Shown: positions 58,171 through 64,000 of the stretch, one piece after another | How the letters are laid out: each line of letters starts with the position of its first letter | Position numbering within the stretch: position 1 is the first letter of the stretch | From: Burkholderiales bacterium | Lineage (GTDB): Bacteria > Pseudomonadota > Gammaproteobacteria > Burkholderiales > Burkholderiaceae_F | DNA length: 64,000 nucleotides | Direction of reading: 5' to 3' | NCBI GenBank assembly: GCA_020248785.1 | Contig: JADCGX010000018.1 | Coordinates: 1-64,000, forward strand | Translations under genes and position numbers: made by a program | Notes under the pieces: generated by a model | The model's input: only the letters and a program-made list of their open reading frames with translations | Database searches by the model: none | Told to the model about the DNA's origin: nothing

Positions 58171-60078
58171 ATGTTCGACCTCATCCGCAACCACCAGCGC
58201 CTGACGCTCGGGCTTCTGCTGCTGCTGATCATCCCCTCGTTCATCTTCTTCGGCATCGAGGGCTACGCGCGCTTCACCGGGGCTGGCAACGAGACGGTCG
58301 CCCAGGTCGGCCGGGTCAAGGTGACCCGGGCCGAGTGGGACCAGGCGCACCAGCGCTTCGTCGATCGCGCCCGGCGCCAGCAGCCGGGCCTGGATGTCTC
58401 CACGCTCGAGACCCCTTCGGCGCGCCGCGACACTCTGGACGCGATCGTGCGCGAGCGCACGCTGCTGGCCGCCGCGGCCGACATGCACCTGACGCCCTCC
58501 GACGCGCGGCTGCAGCGGCTGTTCGTCAGCGACCCGCAGTACGTGGGGCTGCGCAACCCCGATGGCAGCGTCAACCGCGACCTGCTGGCGATCCAGGGCA
58601 TGAACTCGCAGATGCTGGAGCAGTCGCTGCGCCAGGAATACGCGATGCGGCAGGTGCTGGCCGGCGTGGAGCAGAGCGGCTTCGCTCCGGTGGCGGTGGC
58701 CGCGCGCGGCCTGGACGCGCTGCTCGAGCGCCGCGAGGTGCAACTGCAGCGCTTCGACCCGGCCGCGTACCGCGCGCGCATCAACCCGGGCGACGCCGAG
58801 ATCGAGGCCTACTACAAGGCCAACGAGCCGCAGTTCCGGGCCCCGGAGCAGGCGCAGATCGAGTACGTCCAGCTCGACCTCGACGCGCTGGGCAAGGGCC
58901 TCGAGGTCGGCGAGGACGAAGCGCGGCGCTTCTACGAGGCCAACGCCGCGCGCTACACCACGCCCCAGGAGCGCCGCGCCAGCCATATCCTCGTCAAGGC
59001 CGACTCCGGCGCGAGCGCCGCCGACCGCGCCAAGGCCAAGGCCCGGGCCACGCAGCTGCTCGAGCAGGCGCGCGCCAACCCCGCCGGCTTCGCCGAGTTG
59101 GCGCGCAAGAACTCCGACGACCCCGGCTCGGCCGCGCAGGGCGGCGACCTGGACTTCTTCGCCCGCGGCTCGATGGTCAAGCCTTTCGAGGACGCCACCT
59201 GGGCACTGAATCCTGGCCAGATCTCGGACGTCGTCGAGAGCGACTTCGGCTACCACGTGATCCTGCTGACCGCGGTGCGTGGCGGCGAACGCAAGCCGTT
59301 CGAGTCGGCGCGCGCGGAGATCCTGGCCGAACTGCGCAGCACCCAGCTCGCGCGCAAGTGGCCCGAGGCTGCCGAGCAGTTCACCAACGCCGCGTACGAG
59401 CAGCCCGACAGCCTGCAGCCGCTCGTGGACAAGTTCAAGCTCGTCCGGCAGACGGCCACCGTGCAGCGCCGCGCCGCGCCCGGCGTGACCGGCGCGCTCG
59501 CCTCGCAGAAGCTGCTCGACGCCGTGTTCTCCAACGACGCGGTGAAGAACAAGCGCAACACCGACGCCGTCGAGGTCGGTCCCAACCAGCTGGTGGCTGC
59601 GCGCGTCGTCAAGCACGAGCCGGCGCGCGCGCTGGCGCTGGCCGAGGTGCGCGATCGCGTGCGCGAGCGCGTGGTGGCTGCACAGGCGGCGGCCATGGCG
59701 CGCACCGAGGCTGCCGCGCGCCTGGCGGCGCTGCGGCAGGCGCCCGCGGAGGCGCTGCCGCAGACCATCGTGCTGTCGCGGATGCAAACCCTCGGCGCGC
59801 CGCGCGAGGTGATCGACACCGTGCTGCGCGCCGACCCCGCGAAGCTGCCGCACCTGGCGCAGGTGGACCTCGGCGACGCGGGCACCTTCCTGCTGCGCGT
59901 GACGCGGGTGCTGCCGCGCGAGGTGCCCGCCGATGCCGAGGAAGGCCTGCGGCGCCAGTTCGCCCAGACTTGGTCGGCGGCCGAGACCGAGGCCTACCTC
60001 GGGGCGCTGAAGAAGCGCCACCGGGCCGAGGTCAAGCCGGCCGCCGCGGCGGCGCGCGCGGCTTCGGCGCCGACCTGA
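58171..60078 (+). CDS. ppiD: Periplasmic chaperone/peptidyl-prolyl isomerase PpiD
   Basis: A 635-residue PpiD/SurN-like protein with one N-terminal membrane anchor (LTLGLLLLLIIPSFIFFGI), long helical chaperone regions (SurA_N-like) and a parvulin domain near residues 268-365 (RRASHILVKADSG, DFFARGSMVKPFEDA, SDFGYHVILL). It assists folding of outer membrane proteins at the SecYEG exit. A TAGAAT -10-like box lies near 58003-58008. The tRNA-Val gene is just upstream. Confidence 0.93.
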   Translation: MFDLIRNHQRLTLGLLLLLIIPSFIFFGIEGYARFTGAGNETVAQVGRVKVTRAEWDQAHQRFVDRARRQQPGLDVSTLETPSARRDTLDAIVRERTLLAAAADMHLTPSDARLQRLFVSDPQYVGLRNPDGSVNRDLLAIQGMNSQMLEQSLRQEYAMRQVLAGVEQSGFAPVAVAARGLDALLERREVQLQRFDPAAYRARINPGDAEIEAYYKANEPQFRAPEQAQIEYVQLDLDALGKGLEVGEDEARRFYEANAARYTTPQERRASHILVKADSGASAADRAKAKARATQLLEQARANPAGFAELARKNSDDPGSAAQGGDLDFFARGSMVKPFEDATWALNPGQISDVVESDFGYHVILLTAVRGGERKPFESARAEILAELRSTQLARKWPEAAEQFTNAAYEQPDSLQPLVDKFKLVRQTATVQRRAAPGVTGALASQKLLDAVFSNDAVKNKRNTDAVEVGPNQLVAARVVKHEPARALALAEVRDRVRERVVAAQAAAMARTEAAARLAALRQAPAEALPQTIVLSRMQTLGAPREVIDTVLRADPAKLPHLAQVDLGDAGTFLLRVTRVLPREVPADAEEGLRRQFAQTWSAAETEAYLGALKKRHRAEVKPAAAAARAASAPT

Positions 60079-60156
60079 TCGCCCGCCCCGACGCCGCTGT
60101 CGTCCCCTTGGCCTGCCGCCCAGGCAGTGCGGCGGCTATACTGGAAAGCTCCCGTC

Positions 60157-60233
60157 GGTGGCTGTAGCTCAGTTGGTAGAGTCCCAGATTGTGATTCTGG
60201 TCGTCGTGGGTTCGAGTCCCATCAGCCACCCCA
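60157..60233 (+). tRNA. tRNA-His (GTG)
   Basis: A 77-nt tRNA with encoded G-1 (60157) and CCA (60231-60233). The acceptor GTGGCTG pairs with CAGCCAC and C73 pairs with G-1. The anticodon loop is TTGTGAT, with GTG. TTCGAGTCC forms the T-loop region. The tRNA stays intact although an integrative element begins at its 3' side. Confidence 0.95.
60202..60233 (+). other. Presumed attL core in the 3' half of tRNA-His
   Basis: Tyrosine integrases of this type use the T-arm/acceptor end of a tRNA as the core. The other copy (attR) would lie outside the window, so the exact core length is unknown. Confidence 0.45.
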
Positions 60234-60282
60234 CTGATTTCTCTTATAAATCAACAGGTTAGCGCTCTAGACTCCTCTCCGT

Positions 60283-60301
60283 GGGCCAAATTTGGGCCAA
60301 A
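60283..60301 (+). repeat. Direct repeat GGGCCAAA, two copies, near the attachment site
   Basis: GGGCCAAA occurs at 60283-60290 and 60294-60301, separated by TTT. It lies 50 bp inside the element. This spacing is compatible with integrase arm-type binding sites. The rest of 60302-60605 holds no gene that I can support, only some GC-rich hairpins. Confidence 0.5.
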
Positions 60302-60605
60302 ATCGCGGAACGGGAGCCCCGCAAGACGCGCGTCCGAGGCAGGCTTTGGGGCCTGTCGGCGTTCACCAAAACGTCCCCATCAAGCCGTCTGCTGAGCAGA
60401 AGGCGGCGGGTCAAGCAGGGTCCTTCGCTGGCCCGGGCGGAATCGGGAGTGGCCGCCGTCTCGTTGACGGGTGCATCACGGTAATCGCTGCCTGCTCTCG
60501 CGGAGCGAGCGGTTCCCCGAAAGCGGTCGAGGATCAGACCCTCACGCCAGACCCGCTCTCACCTCTCGGGCCACGGTCAAACCCGCAGCGCCCTTGGACC
60601 AGGCC

Positions 60606-61772
60606 TCAGTCTTGCAAGTGGGCCAGAGGCTCCGCCTTGCTCGCGTGAGTCCGCGCAATCGACGCCTCCAGTCGCTCCATCTCCCGGTCGTTCTGCTCGC
60701 CGTCGAGCCACTTGGCGTAGGTCCGATGGAACATCTCGACCGAGTGGCCAAGCTGGCGCGCGCAGAAGGCTGGATTCATGCCTGCCATCAGCATCACCGT
60801 GGCGTAGGTGTGCCGCATGTTGTAGGGCCTGCGGTAGCGGATGCCGAGCCGCTTGAGCGTCGGGGTCCAGAAGCTGCGCCGGAACGCCCGCTCGTCCACC
60901 CATGGTTTTCCGAATCTCGGATCGTTGAAGACTGCGCCGCCTGCGAGCTGGGTGTGCGCCCGCTGGCGTTGCAGGGCATCGGTAGCCCGGCTGTTCAGTT
61001 TGATGGTCCGGGCAACGTTCGTCTTCGTCCGATCCTTGTGAACGCCCCTGACCAGTGCCTCAGCGATCAGGGCGGTGCCGCTGGCCATGTCGACGTTCTC
61101 CCATGACAGCGCGAAGAGCTCGGAGGTTCTAAGGCCAGTCCAGAACCAGAACTCGACCATGTTGGCTACCTGGCCCGGGTGCCGAGCGTTGAGGTCCACC
61201 AGGATGGTGTCGAGTTCCTCTCGTGAATAGGGGTCCGGCGGCTCTTTCTGGTGCCTGGCGCGAGGAATCTTCCCCGCTGGGTTGACCTCCAGGATTCCGT
61301 CGGTGACGGCAAGCTCGAGCGCTTCCCTGAGGACGCTGACGTAGTTGTTGACGGTCTTGCCGGAGAGATCGGGGCGGCGGGCCAGCACCGTGAGGATCTG
61401 GCTGTGTCGCAACGCGCGCAATGTCCTGTCGCCGATACCCTGCTTCCAGAGGCGGATGGCGCTCTCGTACGATGCTCGTGTGCTGGCCTCTATCCGCTGG
61501 CTCGCGAGCCAGGCATCAAGCTGTATGCCGACCGTCAGCGAGCTGTCCGCTCCGGCTGACGGAAAAGTCTCCGCCATGTTGAAGATGCCAAGCGCGATCT
61601 TTCGCTGAATGTCATCTGCCAGCCGTCGCGCGAACTTGAGGTTCGCAGCTGTCGGCAGCAGAGGAACACCGGCTTGCGTGATGCGCTTGACGTGGCGTTT
61701 GCCGTCGAAGGTAAAACGCACACGAATGCTTTCACCATGAACCTCGACGTTTCCTAGCCCTTTTCGACCCAT
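60606..61772 (-). CDS. int: Tyrosine site-specific integrase
   Basis: A 388-residue tyrosine recombinase. The N-terminal Arm-binding domain (IRVRFTFDGKRHVKRIT) belongs to the DUF3596 type; a SAM-like core-binding domain follows, then the catalytic domain. Box I is WTGLRTSELFAL (Arg), box II YNMRHTYATVML (Arg, His) and LGHS, and the Tyr is in RTYAKW. Orientation toward tRNA-His indicates that this is the insertion target. Its start overlaps the excisionase end by 19 bp. Confidence 0.93.
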   Translation of the reverse strand: MGRKGLGNVEVHGESIRVRFTFDGKRHVKRITQAGVPLLPTAANLKFARRLADDIQRKIALGIFNMAETFPSAGADSSLTVGIQLDAWLASQRIEASTRASYESAIRLWKQGIGDRTLRALRHSQILTVLARRPDLSGKTVNNYVSVLREALELAVTDGILEVNPAGKIPRARHQKEPPDPYSREELDTILVDLNARHPGQVANMVEFWFWTGLRTSELFALSWENVDMASGTALIAEALVRGVHKDRTKTNVARTIKLNSRATDALQRQRAHTQLAGGAVFNDPRFGKPWVDERAFRRSFWTPTLKRLGIRYRRPYNMRHTYATVMLMAGMNPAFCARQLGHSVEMFHRTYAKWLDGEQNDREMERLEASIARTHASKAEPLAHLQD

Positions 61773-62086
61773 GCCTGGTACCCCTTCATCGAGATGAAGA
61801 TTCCCCCGTCGGGGGAGCGCCGGTACTCTCGGCCGTCCAACCATTTGCCGTCTTCAATCTTGCGGCGAATGGCCTTCTCGGTGAGCCCGGTGATGTACGA
61901 AGCCAGTTGGATGGTGACGTAAGGCGCGGGTGCGAGATGCACCGCGGGTGCACTGGCCCACGCCCGCTGATGCGTCGGCGGAGGACCGTGGCCTTGTCCG
62001 TCTGCGGGAGCGGCTTCCCTGGACACGCGGGCTCCTGAAGGAGCCCGGGACTGCCCGTCATTGTGCTCCAGTTCGTCGCTCTTCAT
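61754..62086 (-). CDS. xis: Excisionase-like DNA-binding protein
   Basis: A 110-residue protein when started at ATG 62086. The first half is polar and low in structure; the second half is a winged-helix/Xis-like domain (YVTIQLASYITGLTEKAIRR, then KWLDGREYRRSPDGGIFIS and YQAWVEKG). It overlaps int by 19 bp, so the two are expressed together. It should set the direction of recombination (excision). A 28-bp promoter-like element pointing this way lies 162 bp upstream; the leader between holds no other gene that I can support. Confidence 0.75.
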   Translation of the reverse strand: MKSDELEHNDGQSRAPSGARVSREAAPADGQGHGPPPTHQRAWASAPAVHLAPAPYVTIQLASYITGLTEKAIRRKIEDGKWLDGREYRRSPDGGIFISMKGYQAWVEKG

Positions 62087-62247
62087 CCCAGTCCTCTCGT
62101 CCCCTCCGCGCTTACGCGGTCCTTCACTGCCTCGCCACGCCTTGCCCACACTGGGCATGTCGACGCAGCCGGCCTGTTGACGCCACGACAGCCATCGGCC
62201 GCCAAGGTGCAAGGGCGCGCCCATCACCTGCCGCGCCACGGAACGAG

Positions 62248-62275
62248 ATACGGAATCCGATTGAAAAGTGTCGGG
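62248..62275 (-). promoter_or_regulatory. 28-bp element copy A, directed at xis-int
   Basis: Read on the minus strand: CCCGACACTTTTCA, spacer ATCG, GATTCCGTAT. It is repeated in inverted orientation at 63200-63227 with all 24 non-spacer bases identical. The position upstream of xis-int suggests a promoter or operator. A -35-like CCCGAC and a -10-like CCGTAT would be 16 bp apart. Confidence 0.6.
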
Positions 62276-62578
62276 CCGGGGCGACGTGAATGTGCGGCGA
62301 GGCACCGATCGCACTGTCCGCACTGCTGACAAGGCGAGCTCAGCTGCGGTACTTCACGTACTTCGGGCCGACCACGTATTTCAGGTTCAGGAGGCGAATG
62401 TGGATCCGAGGTGACCTCTCCTCGGTTACGCGCTGAGCATGTCTGCCTCGATCCGTCTCTATTGATCTGCGGCTTCAAAGTTCCTGACGCCGCATGCGGC
62501 TCGCTCAGCCGCAGACCAAGGAAATAGACCCATTACCTAGGCCATCAGTCCATCTACCCCAATTGAATTTCACCCGAT

Positions 62579-62606
62579 CCCCTGTCCGTCAAGCCGACGG
62601 GAGGGG
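62579..62606 (+). promoter_or_regulatory. Hairpin covering the ribosome binding site of the sigma gene
   Basis: CCCC (62579-62582) pairs with GGGG (62603-62606) and CCGTC (62586-62590) with GACGG (62596-62600), with a 5-nt loop and a small internal loop. The Shine-Dalgarno GGAGG (62600-62604) is wholly inside the stem, and the ATG is 2 nt after it. Translation may depend on opening of this stem. Confidence 0.5.
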
Positions 62607-62608
62607 AC

Positions 62609-63199
62609 ATGGCTCTCAAAGAAGAGCAGGGGCTAGGCAATTGGGAAATTGCCACTGCGAAAAAGCTGGTCAGTGAATACCGGCGCAAACACAGGATCCT
62701 GGAGCGCGAGGAGTTCGAGGATCTGATGCAGGAGTGTCTGGCGCACTGGATCGTGGCGCGGCGGCGAATACCGCCCGAGCCAGACCCACGACCACCGGTG
62801 TCGTACATGGCACAGGTACTCCGCAACAAACTCACGGACATGGTCCGAGAGCTGACCGCAGACAAGCGCGCCGGTGACCCCGGCGCGCTTTCGCTTGATG
62901 CGCCGCTCGATGGCACAGAGGACGGCATCACGCTAGGCGACGTGCTGGCCGACGAGCGGGCAGACCCCGCCGCCTCGGGCGACCTGGACAGCCGGCACGC
63001 CCGCATCGATCTGGCTCGCGCGATGGCGCTGCTGACCCCGGCCCAGCAGCGTCTGTGCCAGTTGCTGGGCGAGGAGGGGCTCTCGATCAAAGAGGCTGCC
63101 GAGCGGCTCCGAATCCCGCGCGGCACGCTCTACGAGGAGATCAAGCGCATCCGCCGGATCTTCGACCAGCAGGGCCTGGGCAATTATTTGAAGGACTGA
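62609..63199 (+). CDS. Small sigma-70-like RNA polymerase sigma factor of the element
   Basis: A 196-residue sigma factor. Region 2 is REEFEDLMQECLAHWIVARR followed by YMAQVLRNKLTDMVREL; a short SLDAPLDGTEDGITLGDVL segment lies between; region 4 is LTPAQQRLCQLLGEEGLSIK leading to the helix-turn-helix AAERLRIPRGTLYEEIKRIR. The architecture is minimal (regions 2 and 4). It has no sensor or anti-sigma gene beside it. Its stop touches element copy B, and copy A lies before it, so it is flanked by likely target sites. Confidence 0.8.
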   Translation: MALKEEQGLGNWEIATAKKLVSEYRRKHRILEREEFEDLMQECLAHWIVARRRIPPEPDPRPPVSYMAQVLRNKLTDMVRELTADKRAGDPGALSLDAPLDGTEDGITLGDVLADERADPAASGDLDSRHARIDLARAMALLTPAQQRLCQLLGEEGLSIKEAAERLRIPRGTLYEEIKRIRRIFDQQGLGNYLKD

Positions 63200-63227
63200 C
63201 CCGACACTTTTCAGCGCGATTCCGTAT
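63200..63227 (+). promoter_or_regulatory. 28-bp element copy B, directed at parA
   Basis: CCCGACACTTTTCA, spacer GCGC, GATTCCGTAT begins at the base after the sigma stop codon and ends 33 nt before the parA ATG. Its 24 non-spacer bases are identical to copy A. The distance fits a promoter with a start near 63234. A nearby GCCTGAT...ATTAGGC imperfect palindrome (63228-63251) could be an additional operator. Confidence 0.6.
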
Positions 63228-63260
63228 GCCTGATCACCGTCCTGATTAGGCAAGGAATCG

Positions 63261-64000
63261 ATGATCACCTTCACCATCGCGAGCACCAAGGGTGGCGTCG
63301 GCAAGACGACGCTCACCGCCAACCTGGGCGCACTGCTGGCCGACATGGGGCTGCGCGTGCTCCTGGTCGATGCCGACGTGCAGCCGTCGCTGTCGAAGTA
63401 CTTCCCGCTGTCACCCCCACAACCGGTCGCGGGGCTGACCGACGTGATCGTCCGCGGCGAGGTGGCTGCGGCGAGCATCACGCGGACGGTCTTTCCCAAC
63501 CTGCATCTGGTGGCCTCCGACGACCCGGATGGCCGGTTGCCCAACTGGCTGCTGGGGCGGATCGACCGGGGTTTCCGGCTTCGCCATGCGCTGCGTGCCG
63601 GGCTCGTTCCTTCGGCCTACGACTGCGTGCTGATCGACACACCCGGCGCCATCGGGCCGCTGCAGGATGCGGCCGTGATGGCGGCTGACGTGCTGGTGTC
63701 ACCGATCACGCCCGAGATCCTCTCGGCGCGCGAGTTCCGCGACGGCACGATGGAGCTGCTAGCCCGGCTGGAACCGGGAAGTGCGCTCGGGGCGCCGCCG
63801 GCGCCGGTGAAGGCAGTGATCTACCGGCAGGATCGCACCGCTGACGCCCGGCTGATCGTGGCCGGTATCGCGCGGGAGTTCGACCGGCCGCACGAGAGGG
63901 TCTCGCTGCTCAAGACCGTGGTGCCGCATGCCAAGGCCTACAAGGAGGCCGCGACTCTGCGTGTGCCTGTCCATCAGCACGAGCGACGCCGAGAGGGCAC
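63261..64000 (+). CDS. parA: ParA/Soj-like partition ATPase (3' end beyond window)
   Basis: 246 residues are visible and the frame runs off the edge. The deviant Walker A motif TKGGVGKTT is near residue 10, LLVDADVQPSLSKYFPLS follows, and the Walker B region CVLIDTPGAIGPL is intact. It resembles the Soj proteins that maintain ICEclc/PFGI-1-type elements during the excised state. The start has gcaaggaat upstream. Element copy B ends 33 nt before the ATG. Confidence 0.85.
   Translation, partial: MITFTIASTKGGVGKTTLTANLGALLADMGLRVLLVDADVQPSLSKYFPLSPPQPVAGLTDVIVRGEVAAASITRTVFPNLHLVASDDPDGRLPNWLLGRIDRGFRLRHALRAGLVPSAYDCVLIDTPGAIGPLQDAAVMAADVLVSPITPEILSAREFRDGTMELLARLEPGSALGAPPAPVKAVIYRQDRTADARLIVAGIAREFDRPHERVSLLKTVVPHAKAYKEAATLRVPVHQHERRREG

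Larger units (their letters stand above)
60157..64000. mobile_element. Left end of an integrative element at tRNA-His
   Basis: An integrase on the minus strand points at the 3' end of tRNA-His, with an excisionase overlapping its start. A sigma factor and ParA follow in the other direction. The sequence is visibly less GC-rich, with AT-rich runs absent elsewhere in the window. ParA is of the Soj type seen in ICEclc/PFGI-1-like elements, so an ICE or large genomic island is likely. The right end and conjugation genes are beyond the window. Confidence 0.8.

Noticed and set aside
60234..60605. A gene between tRNA-His and the integrase stop.
   Set aside because: Short frames there lack motifs and ribosome binding sites; the stretch looks like attachment-site DNA.
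62224..62478. Minus-strand 84-codon frame with a CxxCGxCxxC motif between xis and the sigma gene.
   Set aside because: It overlaps promoter element copy A, has no ribosome binding site, and the Cys cluster is the only recognisable feature.
62248..63227. The 28-bp inverted repeats as terminal repeats of a small transposable unit carrying the sigma gene.
   Set aside because: The 4-nt internal spacer differs while both sides are identical, there are no target duplications, and both copies sit at promoter distances of outward genes. It cannot be fully excluded.

Overview
The window is very GC-rich, densely coded chromosomal DNA from a betaproteobacterium. It most resembles the Burkholderiales, in the Rubrivivax/Methylibium-like group, judging by gene content: a 180-kDa-type NAD-glutamate dehydrogenase, ETF-ubiquinone oxidoreductase, EF-P with Arg32 next to EarP, and the order hupB/tRNA-Val/ppiD. 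This assignment is an inference from gene families; no rRNA is present.

Layout. 1-700: remnants of two unrelated insertion sequences (IS1595-type and IS630-type). 700-4,200: ureide (purine nitrogen) catabolism genes allA and allC on the minus strand, divergent from an RraA-like aldolase and a DECR-like reductase. 4,200-12,400: NAD-glutamate dehydrogenase followed by acyl-CoA metabolism (acyl-CoA synthetase, ECHDC3-like protein) and a YiiX-like hydrolase. 12,900-15,200: ETF-QO and the fluoride channel CrcB on the minus strand. 15,300-20,800: envelope and miscellaneous genes. 20,800-25,900: nitrogen control. glnA lies behind a sigma-54 promoter with upstream NtrC sites and is closed by a strong terminator; a DUF4124 gene, ntrB and ntrC follow. 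25,900-31,300: a minus-strand run of MsbA-like ABC exporter, thyA, folA, an MFS transporter and exonuclease III, with short gaps or overlaps. 31,400-36,700: a degenerate GGDEF protein and an ABC/lipocalin export operon. 36,800-46,600: short-chain dehydrogenase, YceH, thioesterases, GST, 3-oxoacid CoA-transferase, GGT, pyrD and rpiA. 46,500-57,400: mnmC, a HODM-like protein, the efp/earP pair, uvrC, pgsA, a DMT exporter and a tartrate/malate dehydrogenase. 57,400-60,230: hupB, tRNA-Val, ppiD, tRNA-His.

At tRNA-His the composition changes and an integrative element begins: tyrosine integrase, excisionase, a small sigma-70-like factor, and a Soj/ParA ATPase that runs off the window. The most unusual signal is here. 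A 28-bp element, identical in 24 positions with only a 4-nt spacer differing, occurs twice in inverted orientation on either side of the sigma gene. One copy points at xis-int and the other at parA. This looks like a self-contained switch in which an element-encoded sigma factor would fire both the excision module and the partition/maintenance module. A hairpin that would bury the sigma gene's own ribosome binding site adds a possible second control layer. The function is inference; the repeat and its geometry are read directly from the sequence.

Other points: a recurrent GAYAAT hexamer 6-8 nt before the ATG of several genes, suggesting leaderless mRNAs; several enzymes with replaced catalytic residues (ECHDC3-like protein, GGDEF protein, NodB-type deacetylase); and repeat-encoded low-complexity inserts in UvrC and in an alpha/beta hydrolase.
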